Below, piece after piece: positions 16,833 to 25,017 of a stretch of 64,000 nt of DNA (positions are counted from its first letter, which is position 1; each line of letters starts with the position of its first letter). The stretch lies in the NCBI GenBank assembly GCA_017936885.1, contig JAGBEO010000004.1:1-64000 (forward strand). The letters run 5' to 3'. The DNA comes from Lachnospiraceae bacterium (GTDB taxonomy: Bacteria; Bacillota; Clostridia; Lachnospirales; Lachnospiraceae). The notes under the pieces are model-generated. The model was not told the origin of the DNA and ran no database searches. It was given only the letters and a program-made list of their open reading frames with translations. The position numbers and the translations under genes were made by a program.

Positions 16833-18812
16833 TTAAATCATACCATCTATTAATACATCATAATCACGCAATACTTTCTCAATGACGGTTCCTTTTATCA
16901 CATGAAGCAGCGGTTTCTTCAAGGCGTTCAGCGGACCGGGCAGGGAAATCTCTAACGGAGATTTGCCGTCCATAAGTTTCACACTGCTGCTGAGCAGTTC
17001 ACGGATATCGTAGACGCTGCCCCATACCTCCGGCACGCCTCTGTCTACGCCGAGCAGTCCGTACACGGCTTCCATGGCAGTTCTGACGGAATACTCCGTT
17101 GTGAATACGGTATCTCTCGGTGTATCAGCGAACTGTCCGAGGAATGCAAAGTTCACACAGCCGTCCGGAATCACGTCAGGACGGTCGCCCTTGGTTCTGG
17201 GCATGAAGAATGCCGTAATATAAGGCATCATGGTCGGCACGCAGACTGCGCTGTTTTCTGCCAGTTCCGGAATCTCCTCTACCGGAACTCCTAAGTGATA
17301 CAACCACTCTTCTGTTATTTCCTTACCGGTACATTCCTTCATCGGCTTTTTCACAAAATCACCCGGAACATCGGTAAACAAGCCATATACCCAGACACAG
17401 ACTTTATCTTTGTCCTGTGTCTTAAACTGTCCCTGTCTGTTGATCGTCCAGCTCATCAACCAACTGGAATCCTGACAGCTTACGATGCCGCCGGTTACTA
17501 CCTTACCGCTCTTCGGATCACGTTTACAGATGTTCGTGATATACGGAAGAATCTTGTCATCCAAAGTCGTAACGGTTGCGGATTCCCAGTTCGTCTTAGC
17601 CACATCGGAGCAGAATTTCTCCGGATGTCCGAAAGACGGATCCTGCTTGGCAATATTTTTCCACAGGCTCCAGCAGCCGCTTGTTCTCACTTCGGCATCG
17701 CCGTTTGGCGCATGATTCTGGTCGCCGTAGATCGTGCCCTCCGTACAGCTTCCGTTGGTGACGAACACAAGGTCATTTTCCGTAAGCATGATTCCCTTTT
17801 CCACGCCTTTTACTTTACATTCAATCGCCTTTGCCACTTTTTTATCATTCTCAAATTCAAAGATGACATTAGTCACTTCCGTATTAAACTGGAAGTCAAC
17901 GCCTGCTTCCTCCAAATATTTCTGCATCGGAAGAATCAGGGATTCATACTGATTATACTTCGTAAATTTCAGTGCGCTGAAATCCGGCAGTCCTGCGATG
18001 TGATGGATAAATCTCTGGAAATAAAGCTTCATTTCCAAAGCGCTGTGCCAGTTTTCAAAGGCAAACATGGTTCTCCAGTATAACCAGAAGGTAGAGTCAA
18101 ATACTTCCTCATCAAATACATCTTCGATCGTCTTGTCATACAAGTCTTCATCCTTCGTCATGAACAGCTTCATGATTTCCATGCAGCCCTTCTGGCTGAG
18201 GTTGAATTTGCCGTCCGTGTGGGCGTCCTCGCCACGGTTCACTGTCGCACGGCACAGGGAATAGTTCGGATCTTCCTTATTCAGCCAGTAATATTCATCC
18301 AATACGGATACGCCCGGCGTCTCTATCGAAGGAATACTGCGGAACAGATCCCACAGGCACTCGAAATGGTTCTCCATCTCACGTCCGCCGCGCATCACGT
18401 AACCTCTGGTCGGATCAAAGATACCATCACAGGCACCGCCTGCGATATCCATGGACTCTAAGATATGGATATGTGAACCGGGCATCTGTCCGTCTCTTAC
18501 TAAGAAACACGCAGCCGCCAATGCAGCCAGTCCGCTTCCCACAATGTACGCATTTTTTTCTTCTACGCCTTCCGGCTTCTTCGGTCTTGCAAATGCCTCA
18601 TAATTACCGTTGGTATAATAAATGCCTTTGCTGTTTTTCTCGTCTTTACCTCTCTCGGTGTTGCGATATTCCGGATTGGAAGAGGATACCGTCATTGCTT
18701 TTTTCTCTGTTTTTTTGCCTGACTTCTTATAATTTCTTGCGGCGATTGCTGCTGCGCCTGCTCCTGCTGCAATCGCTGCCGCTCCGATTCCGATGTTCTT
18801 TTTGGTTGCCAT
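16833..18812 (-). CDS. ohyA: Oleate hydratase (fatty acid double-bond hydratase)
   Basis: A 659-aa FAD flavoenzyme (EC 4.2.1.53) that adds water to cis-9 unsaturated fatty acids such as oleate, a detoxification activity of gut Firmicutes. The dinucleotide-binding motif IVGSGLAALAAA starts at residue 90, with HILESMDIAGGACDG at 116-130. PTRGYVMRGGREMENHFECLWDLF and NWESATVTT are family blocks. Residues 7-26 are an unusual Ala/Gly-rich hydrophobic stretch followed by basic residues, suggesting membrane association. ATG at 18812 is preferred over 18824, which lies too close to AAAGG. A TetR regulator lies upstream on the same strand. Confidence 0.93.
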   Translation of the reverse strand: MATKKNIGIGAAAIAAGAGAAAIAARNYKKSGKKTEKKAMTVSSSNPEYRNTERGKDEKNSKGIYYTNGNYEAFARPKKPEGVEEKNAYIVGSGLAALAAACFLVRDGQMPGSHIHILESMDIAGGACDGIFDPTRGYVMRGGREMENHFECLWDLFRSIPSIETPGVSVLDEYYWLNKEDPNYSLCRATVNRGEDAHTDGKFNLSQKGCMEIMKLFMTKDEDLYDKTIEDVFDEEVFDSTFWLYWRTMFAFENWHSALEMKLYFQRFIHHIAGLPDFSALKFTKYNQYESLILPMQKYLEEAGVDFQFNTEVTNVIFEFENDKKVAKAIECKVKGVEKGIMLTENDLVFVTNGSCTEGTIYGDQNHAPNGDAEVRTSGCWSLWKNIAKQDPSFGHPEKFCSDVAKTNWESATVTTLDDKILPYITNICKRDPKSGKVVTGGIVSCQDSSWLMSWTINRQGQFKTQDKDKVCVWVYGLFTDVPGDFVKKPMKECTGKEITEEWLYHLGVPVEEIPELAENSAVCVPTMMPYITAFFMPRTKGDRPDVIPDGCVNFAFLGQFADTPRDTVFTTEYSVRTAMEAVYGLLGVDRGVPEVWGSVYDIRELLSSSVKLMDGKSPLEISLPGPLNALKKPLLHVIKGTVIEKVLRDYDVLIDGMI

Positions 18813-18894
18813 ATCAATTACCATCCTTTCTGTTGGTTGTTCACTTGTTTTATGTTTTACATTTTATCCTTGCAAAATGAAAAATAACACTTAC

Positions 18895-18937
18895 AAAAAA
18901 AGCAGAATGATAAAAAACTTATCATTCCGCCTTTTTT
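18895..18937. terminator. Bidirectional hairpin between tetR and oleate hydratase
   Basis: GAATGATAA and TTATCATTC pair around a 5-nt loop, flanked by A-run and T-run on the two sides. It would stop tetR transcription, so oleate hydratase needs its own promoter in 18825-18893. Confidence 0.7.
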
Positions 18938-18981
18938 GATCTATCGCTCAAAGCATTTCTTTTATCAATTCTTCCCAGACT

Positions 18982-19560
18982 TCACTGCGATTGCGTCATA
19001 TCCTTTTTGCAGGAAAAATTATGAATCGAATTGGCAATATTACCATGAAGCGTGATACTCATCTTCCGTACGATCCCCTGATAATCATCCTTCATCCCAC
19101 GGTCAATCCAATCCAGCATAATCCCCACAAAACCATATTTATAAAACTCTGCAATAAATGCCTTATCTTCCGCCGCCAGATCGATCCCTACACACTTCTC
19201 CTCCACTACATCGGCAATCAGGCTGTAAGTAAGCTTATACAGATAGCTTTCTATCTTATCTCTGCTGACGGCGCTGTAGACATTCAGGATAAACGGCTTA
19301 TTTTCCAATACCGCCTCAAAAATCTGCTGCATTCCCTCCTGCCATGTATCATAGGTTTTCTTATCCTGCAGTACTCTTCTGCCATCTTCTACACACACCC
19401 ACTCTACCAAATCGTAAATATCTTTAAAATGATAATAGAAAGACATTCTGCTGATACCGCAGTCTGCTGTTAAATCATTGATTGTTATTTTATCAATCTT
19501 CTTATGCAGCAAAAGTTTTTTCAATGATGCTCCCAATGCAATCTTAGTAGTGTTTGACAT
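18982..19560 (-). CDS. TetR/AcrR-family transcriptional regulator
   Basis: A 192-aa regulator. The N-terminal HTH is clear (KKIDKITINDLTADCGISRMSFYYHFKDIYDLVEW). The C-terminal half resembles TetR_C_8-type effector domains (VEEKCVGIDLAAEDKAFIAEFYKYGFVGIMLDWIDRGM). The start is ATG at 19560 after GGGAGGAAACCGG; an upstream in-frame TTG is not needed. Its position directly upstream of oleate hydratase, in the same orientation, suggests it senses fatty acids and represses that gene; this is inference. Confidence 0.88.
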   Translation of the reverse strand: MSNTTKIALGASLKKLLLHKKIDKITINDLTADCGISRMSFYYHFKDIYDLVEWVCVEDGRRVLQDKKTYDTWQEGMQQIFEAVLENKPFILNVYSAVSRDKIESYLYKLTYSLIADVVEEKCVGIDLAAEDKAFIAEFYKYGFVGIMLDWIDRGMKDDYQGIVRKMSITLHGNIANSIHNFSCKKDMTQSQ

Positions 19561-19771
19561 CCGGTTTCCTCCCAAATCGAATCTCCGCTAAAAGCAAGTT
19601 CCATATGTTCATATTATAGGGAAGTCGGCGAGATATCAAGCCTGCGGAATACAAATTTTATACATATTTTATAAACAAAATCACCTGTTGCCTATGTAAC
19701 TGTCAGCCTTTTTCTTTCATATTTATATAATACAGGAAATCTATATGATATAAAAAGGAGACCTCCGGTTT

Positions 19772-20582
19772 ATGGCTATCGGTTATTTAAAAATACTGGC
19801 ACGGAGCAGAATCGTAGATCAGATTTCTGTCAGGGCTTATCCCGCTGCAGGTTCTGCGCTCCTACTATCCGGGAACACTGCTCAGATTAGGAAGTACAGG
19901 ACTTGATGTACAGACGATCCAGACCTACTGCAACAGAATCCGGCGAAATTATCCTGCCCTTCCTGTTATCACCGATACAGAAGGAGCCTTTCAGAACAGC
20001 ACGGACGCCGCCGTCAGAAAATTCCAAAGCGTGTTCAATCTGGTATCTGACAGGATTGTCGGCAAATCCACATGGTACAAAATCTCAAGTCTGTATACCG
20101 CCGTGACCAGACTGGCAGAACCAGACAGCGAGGGAACTTCTCTCGGAATCGGAACCGTTCCGCCAGGCACTGTGCTGAGGCAGGGCTCTTCCGGTCAGGA
20201 TGTCATTACGCTTCAGTACCTTTTAAATATCATCTCAGAATATTATACCGGTGTTCCGGCTCCCACACAGGACGGTATCTTCAGTAGCGGTACACGACAG
20301 GCGGTAACCGCTTTCCAACAGCTCATGCAGCTTGACCCTGACGGCATTGTGGGCCCGCTTACATGGCAAACATTATATGACACCTATCAGGGAATACAGC
20401 AAACTGTCCCATCCCCCGGCCCTGTTCCTCAACCGGATATCATTGAATATGTTGTTCAGGCAGGTGACAGCCTATGGCTGATTGCCAGACGTTTCGGTGC
20501 AACGGTAGATGAAATCAAGCGCTTAAACGGACTGACGATTGATCTTTTAAACATCGGGCAGGTTTTAAAGGTTCCATATTGA
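19772..20582 (+). pseudogene. Decayed peptidoglycan-binding/LysM protein gene
   Basis: ATG at 19772, after AAAAGGAG, opens a frame beginning MAIGYLKILARS that stops after about 44 codons. A second frame, open from 19818 to 20582 without a start codon near its beginning, encodes LRSYYPGTLLRLGSTGLDVQ, two peptidoglycan-binding_1 repeats (about codons for 19890-20100 and 20180-20390), a Pro-rich linker and a C-terminal LysM (VVQAGDSLWLIARRF to VLKVPY). From memory, related Lachnospiraceae proteins have several hundred residues between such an N-terminus and the first repeat. This copy has therefore lost a large middle part and is frameshifted. A shorter product could start at GTG 20031. Confidence 0.75.
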
Positions 20583-20644
20583 ATCATTTGCTATCCTCTC
20601 CTAACATGACTGCACGCCAAATGCAACTTATGGAAATACTTCAT

Positions 20645-21913
20645 CTATTGTGAAATTTGTGAAAGAATGCAGATTGTCTCAATACATTCCGTAAACGGAA
20701 ACATATCAACCGGCGTTATCTCCATCACCCGGTAGCCGTTTACCATACCATTTCCTCTATCCTTCCCCTTACCGTTCTCACATCCTGCCTTCTGTCCCCT
20801 GCTGGCTCCGGTCAAATACTTCAAGTCCCGCGCCAAAGTATCCGGATTGCAGGAAATATAGACAATTCTGGATGGATTCAGCCGCAGCAAAGCATCCATA
20901 AATTCTTCCGTACTGCCGCTTCTGGGCGGGTCCATAAAAACCACATCCACCTGCGTTTGGGACTTGGCTAACTGCACCATAAATCTGCCTGCATCGTTCT
21001 GATAGAAATCCGCATTTTTGATCTGATTGATTCTGGCATTGATCACTGCATCACGAACCGCATCTTTATTCAGCTCCACACCGATGACTTTCTTCGCCTC
21101 CGATGCCGCCGCCAGCCCTATGGTGCCGATCCCGCAGTAAGCGTCTATCACTGTTTCCCTGCCTGTCAGACGGGCATATTCGATCGCCTTATGGTATAAC
21201 TTCTCCGTCTGAACGGAATTAACCTGATAGAAAGATTTCGGAGAAATTCTAAAGGTTCTGCCGCACAGCACATCCTCAATATATCCTTTGCCGTATATGA
21301 CCTGCTCTTTCTCCCCTAAAACCATGCTGGTCTTTTTATTATTCACATTCACCACGATGGTTGTGATCTCCGGGTGCAGTTTACATAACGCTCCAACAAA
21401 ATTTTTCTTAGAAGGCAGAATCGGCGAACCAAGCACCAATACTACCATGATCTGCCCTGTTGTGTGCCCTACCCGGACGAGTACATGACGCAGCAGCCCA
21501 TAACCGGTATCTTCGTTATAGGTTTTGATCTTAAAAGACTTCGCCAGCTCCCGGATAGACACAATGATTGCATCCGCCTTCCGGTTCTCCAACAGGCAAC
21601 TGTCCACCGATACCACATCATGGCTGTTCTCCTGATAGATCCCGGACACAATCCCCTTGCCCTTGTGAAAATCATAGACTGCATGCACTTTATTTCTATA
21701 GTACTCCGGCTGCTCCATCCCGATAATCCGGTTCACCTTGCCAAAGCCTTTCAAAAGCTGCTCCACATATTTCTGCTTCTTTGCAAGCTGTTCCTTATAT
21801 GGCATGTCTATATACTGACAACCGCCGCATTTCTTAGCCACCGGACACAAGCCCGATGTTTTGGAAGTTTTTCCTTCCTTTCTGCTATCGTTCTTCTTTC
21901 TGTTCTCTTCCAT
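20645..21913 (-). CDS. rlmD: 23S rRNA (uracil-C5)-methyltransferase, RlmD type
   Basis: A 422-aa SAM-dependent RNA m5U methyltransferase of the RumA/TrmA family. Cys23, Cys29 and Cys32 (CPVAKKCGGCQY) are part of the iron-sulfur cluster ligands. Y-C-G-I-G-T-I-G-L holds the SAM-binding loop. FMDPPRSG and the catalytic ISCNPDTLARDL follow. A Gly/Lys-rich insertion lies before the C-terminal VMEITPVDMFPFTECIETI. There is no N-terminal TRAM domain, so assignment to position 1939 rather than 747 or tRNA 54 is by family resemblance. Confidence 0.88.
   Translation of the reverse strand: MEENRKKNDSRKEGKTSKTSGLCPVAKKCGGCQYIDMPYKEQLAKKQKYVEQLLKGFGKVNRIIGMEQPEYYRNKVHAVYDFHKGKGIVSGIYQENSHDVVSVDSCLLENRKADAIIVSIRELAKSFKIKTYNEDTGYGLLRHVLVRVGHTTGQIMVVLVLGSPILPSKKNFVGALCKLHPEITTIVVNVNNKKTSMVLGEKEQVIYGKGYIEDVLCGRTFRISPKSFYQVNSVQTEKLYHKAIEYARLTGRETVIDAYCGIGTIGLAAASEAKKVIGVELNKDAVRDAVINARINQIKNADFYQNDAGRFMVQLAKSQTQVDVVFMDPPRSGSTEEFMDALLRLNPSRIVYISCNPDTLARDLKYLTGASRGQKAGCENGKGKDRGNGMVNGYRVMEITPVDMFPFTECIETICILSQISQ
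21378..21388 (+). repeat. RGTTTACATAA motif, first of ten exact copies in the window
   Basis: Copies on the plus strand: 21378-21388, 38251-38261, 40009-40019, 55946-55956. Copies on the minus strand: 21986-21996, 22921-22931, 25340-25350, 28437-28447, 50084-50094, 60241-60251. Five are inside coding sequence (rlmD, the Cof-type HAD gene, EAL gene, glycosyltransferase, ABC exporter) and five lie between genes. The first 21 kb has none. Function unknown. Confidence 0.6.
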
Positions 21914-22046
21914 AGTACTCCCTCATTCTTGCTCAGCCCGCAAATTTACATGTATGCTTTGCTAGATTACGTAAGGCGAAAGCAATTATGTAAACCAAAC
22001 AAATTCCTTTTAATAAGTTTTCGCATATAAATTTTTCATACTAATA

Positions 22047-22078
22047 CAAAAGCCCCAAGATAAACTCTCAGGGCTATT
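22047..22078 (-). terminator. Terminator of the 91-aa hypothetical gene
   Basis: On the minus strand AGCCCTGAGA pairs with TCTTGGGGCT, a ten-pair stem including two G-U pairs, followed by TTTTGTATT. It lies 60 nt after the stop at 22140. Confidence 0.7.
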
Positions 22079-22139
22079 TTACCATATCTCATTTCATTTT
22101 CCTATGTATATACGTCCGCTGAAAACAAAATCCCACTGA

Positions 22140-22415
22140 TCACGCGGATGCAATCTTTACACTTTCCATGCCTTCTACCAAATTTCTCGCAAGCACACTG
22201 TCTGCCTCATTGATTCGGATCGTAAAGACATTCTTCTCATTATTGTCATTACAGAAAAAACGCTCCCATAATTTCTTCTCCTGCCATTCTACGAAAAAAG
22301 AGATCCGGTTGGATAAAAAAAGCTTCTCCAGCTTATCCTTACTCTCCATACTGTATACTTTGCAAAATGAAATTTCATGATTAAAGAATAATTCATTAAA
22401 GTCAATCGCTGCCAT
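22140..22415 (-). CDS. Small hypothetical protein
   Basis: A 91-aa soluble protein, rich in Phe, Glu and Asn (MAAIDFNELFFNHEISFCKVY to NLVEGMESVKIASA), with no TM segment or known motif. ATG at 22415 follows GGAGGTGGCGAT, a strong ribosome binding site, and a terminator follows the gene, so it is very likely expressed. I do not recognise the family. Neighbours are rlmD and a HAD phosphatase on the same strand with no obvious link. Confidence 0.65.
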   Translation of the reverse strand: MAAIDFNELFFNHEISFCKVYSMESKDKLEKLFLSNRISFFVEWQEKKLWERFFCNDNNEKNVFTIRINEADSVLARNLVEGMESVKIASA

Positions 22416-22642
22416 ATCGCCACCTCCACACAACTAGTTTCTTTCTTTTGTAATCAGCTTTATGTCAACTCTTTCGTTTATTATATCCCAAATATTGTAG
22501 TAATTACAACATTTTTCTACATTTTCTACAATATGAACAAATATTTATGTAAATCTTGTGAAGATTTCCTTATCCATTCTCTTAGCAATGACCTTCCATG
22601 CATGAAAATCCTCGCTTTATACCCTATGGCGTACACCAGCCA

Positions 22643-23476
22643 TTAAGGCAGCAATCTTAAGATTTCCCGGACGCCGTACGTTATGCCATCTTCCGCGTGG
22701 TGCTTCGTAATAAAGTCTGCCGCCGCCTTGCAGCCTACAGAAGCGTTCTCCATTGCAATACCCACACCGGCATACTGCAGCATGTCAATATCATTGTCCG
22801 CATCGCCGAAGGCTGCAATCTCTTCCCGGCGTAATCCCAACTTATTGGCCACAAACTCTACTCCCGCTTTCTTTCCTGCATTCTGATCGGCGATTTCCAG
22901 CAATTGTTCTACAGATGATGTTATGTAAACTTCATCAGTCGCATTTTCAATTTTACGCCATATTCTATGCTTGCTCTCTTCATCCCGTACGATCACGTCC
23001 ATGCTGTCGAGTCTGTTTTTATTTTCTTTTAAAAAAGCTACGATATTCTCCTGCATATGTCTGGTGGACTGGACATATGCAACCGCCTGCGGCGTGGCTC
23101 CGTACTTAACCGGATTCTCTACGTATTCTTTGCCGGCATAGGCAATCCCATCAATAAATCCCTCATAGCTTACGATTTCATCTGCCGTCACTGCCAGAAC
23201 TGTTTCCAATGTCTCAGCAGACAATTGGCAGCGTCTGATACATTGTCCTGTGGGGACATGATATACCGTAGCACCATTGCCGCAGACAGCATAACGGATT
23301 CCCGCTACTGTCATCACATCTGACGGCAGTGTGGCATAAGCCCGCCCACTGGCGATCACCACTTCGATACCTTTCGCAATCAGCTCTTCCAATGTTCTTT
23401 TGTTCTCTATCGACAATTTCCCCTCGCTATTTAGGGTCGTCCGGTCTAAGTCCAGTGCTATACATTTTATGCTCAT
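22643..23476 (-). CDS. Cof-type HAD-superfamily phosphatase
   Basis: A 277-aa haloacid-dehalogenase phosphatase of the Cof/YidA group with a C2 cap. Motif I is DLDRTTLNSEGKLS (nucleophile Asp9, acid Asp11). Motif II is VIASGRAY. Motif IV is AAFGDADNDIDMLQYAGVGIAM near the C-terminus. Such enzymes dephosphorylate sugar phosphates or flavin nucleotides; the substrate cannot be told from sequence. Confidence 0.9.
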   Translation of the reverse strand: MSIKCIALDLDRTTLNSEGKLSIENKRTLEELIAKGIEVVIASGRAYATLPSDVMTVAGIRYAVCGNGATVYHVPTGQCIRRCQLSAETLETVLAVTADEIVSYEGFIDGIAYAGKEYVENPVKYGATPQAVAYVQSTRHMQENIVAFLKENKNRLDSMDVIVRDEESKHRIWRKIENATDEVYITSSVEQLLEIADQNAGKKAGVEFVANKLGLRREEIAAFGDADNDIDMLQYAGVGIAMENASVGCKAAADFITKHHAEDGITYGVREILRLLP

Positions 23477-23498
23477 GTTGTCCCCGATATTCCTCTTT

Positions 23499-23807
23499 TC
23501 AAATTTCCGTCCAAGGGCGGTTCCTCTGTTCTATCCAATAATCCTTCCTCGTCTCGTACTGTTCATTAAGCCAGTCGGCCGCCTGATCCACGCCTTCTTT
23601 CGTCAAAGGTACTTCTATCGAAGTTTTCTGCTCCTTGGATGTGCGCAGAATCCCCAGCGGTTCCGGCCAGACAGTCACACGAATCACATCGGCATCCGCT
23701 TCCTCGCTATGTACTTTTTTCAGCATATATCTCATGCCGTCCATACTGCCGGAATATTCTTCTTTCTTAATATAATTCAGAGGATGAAAAGTTTCTTTAT
23801 CTATCAT
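23499..23807 (-). CDS. Conserved-looking hypothetical protein
   Basis: A 102-aa soluble, charged protein beginning MIDKETFHPLNYIKKEEYSGSMDGMRYML and ending YWIEQRNRPWTEI. There is no signal peptide, TM segment or catalytic motif I can name. It lies 22 nt upstream of the HAD phosphatase on the same strand, so the two are probably co-transcribed. Codon use is like its neighbours. Confidence 0.65.
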   Translation of the reverse strand: MIDKETFHPLNYIKKEEYSGSMDGMRYMLKKVHSEEADADVIRVTVWPEPLGILRTSKEQKTSIEVPLTKEGVDQAADWLNEQYETRKDYWIEQRNRPWTEI

Positions 23808-23867
23808 AACCCTTACCTTTTATCATTTCCATTCTATACAACATCATCCATGGTATGCCAAACCGCG

Positions 23868-24395
23868 TCAACCCTTGTCACTGCCATGCCTTCTTACAGA
23901 ATACAGATAATGCGGCATATCAATACCCCGGTAATGCTTCGTCCATTTGTCCGTGACAATCATGCCGTTTCTCACAGCCACTTTTTGAGACGCTGTGTTT
24001 GTATCCCTGATAATGGAACAAACTTCATCGGCATGAAGGTTTGTGAAAGCATATTCTTTACACGCCTTCGCCGCTTCTATTGCATAGCCCTTATGCCAGC
24101 AGTCCTTCCGCAGCAGATAACCGACTTCCAGCACTTCCCGGTCATTCCATGGCTGCATGGTAATTCCGCACTGTCCGATCATTTCCCCGGTTTCTTTTAA
24201 GATAACCGCCCATAAACCAAAGCCATACCGGCGGTATCTGCCGATTTGTCTGTCAAGCCACTCTTGTGTTTCCTCAGCGCTAAAGGCACCGTTATAGGCA
24301 TACATTGTTTCTTCGTCCCGCAAAATTCTGCTCAATGCCTCTAAATCACCCTGATTCATCTCCCGCAGATACAATCTCTCAGTTTCAAACACCAT
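23868..24395 (-). CDS. GNAT-family N-acetyltransferase (RimJ/RimL-like)
   Basis: A 175-aa acetyl-CoA-dependent acetyltransferase. The N-terminus FETERLYLREMNQGDLEAL is typical of the RimJ/RimL group. VLEVGYLLRKDCWHKGYAIEAAKACKEYAF contains the acetyl-CoA loop. NTASQKVAVRNGMI is motif B. The ATG at 24395 after GGAGGGAAGAGAC is chosen; the frame is open upstream into the tRNA terminator. The substrate is unknown. Confidence 0.88.
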   Translation of the reverse strand: MVFETERLYLREMNQGDLEALSRILRDEETMYAYNGAFSAEETQEWLDRQIGRYRRYGFGLWAVILKETGEMIGQCGITMQPWNDREVLEVGYLLRKDCWHKGYAIEAAKACKEYAFTNLHADEVCSIIRDTNTASQKVAVRNGMIVTDKWTKHYRGIDMPHYLYSVRRHGSDKG

Positions 24396-24474
24396 GTCTC
24401 TTCCCTCCTGTTCGTTCCAATCCGTATCTTCCTGTTGGCTTCTTGTTAGGGCCTGAGTCCTTCCCTTTACATAA

Positions 24475-24520
24475 AGAAAAAAGTCCCAAATGCTGATAAA
24501 CACAGCATTTAGAGGACTTT
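24475..24520 (-). terminator. Terminator of the tRNA-Pro gene
   Basis: On the minus strand AAAGTCC...AAATGCTG pairs with CAGCATTT..GGACTTT, with a short TGTTTAT loop and a following T-run. It starts 8 nt after the tRNA 3-prime end. Confidence 0.8.
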
Positions 24521-24527
24521 CTACACA

Positions 24528-24600
24528 TCGGAATGACAGGACTTGAACCTGCGGCCTCTACTTCCCTAAAGTAGCGCTCTACCACCTGAGCCACATCCCG
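24528..24600 (-). tRNA. tRNA-Pro, anticodon AGG
   Basis: A 73-nt cloverleaf read on the minus strand: acceptor CGGGATG pairs with CATTCCG; D stem GCTC/GAGC; anticodon stem CTACT/AGTAG; T stem GCAGG/CCTGT with TTCAAGT loop; discriminator A; no encoded CCA. The seven-base anticodon loop TTAGGGA places A34-G35-G36 with G37, the combination for proline codons CCN. A34 outside tRNA-Arg(ACG) is uncommon in bacteria. The gene stands alone, followed at once by a terminator. Confidence 0.92.
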
Positions 24601-25017
24601 AAAATTAGTTTTCACATACAATTTCCTTTTTCTATCTTATGATTATATTAAAATCAGATTAGAAAACCGCAATGCTTTTGGTGTACTTTATTTAAAACCT
24701 AAACGTTTCAACCAACGTAAAAAATATTATCATCATTGCTTTGTTTTGTCAACTCTATTTTAAAAAAACAAAAAAATCGGCAAACAGTAAATGGGCAACA
24801 TACACTAAATAGTATCTCACCCATCTACTTAATCCCCTTTTACAACCATCCTTATTATACTAAATTTTAAGGATGAAAACAAAATATTGCATGAATCTTG
24901 AAATTTTTACAATATATTGTGTTTTTTATAAAAAAGAGGCCCCAAAAATCAAGAATAATATATCCTAATAATACTTGAGGAAATAAGATGCCATAATGAT
25001 ATGTATTTGGAACAACA
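24601..25017 (-). other. AT-rich intergenic region with terminator of the EAL operon
   Basis: No gene seen. At 24786-24830 a hairpin read on the minus strand (AGTA-ATGGG...CCCAT-TTACT) is followed by GTTTGCCGA and a run of seven T, so it should end the thioesterase-EAL transcript. A TATAAT read on the minus strand near 24645 could be the tRNA promoter -10 box. Confidence 0.55.

Noticed and set aside
24385..24621. Open frame across the tRNA-Pro
   Set aside because: It is the tRNA and its terminator read as codons.
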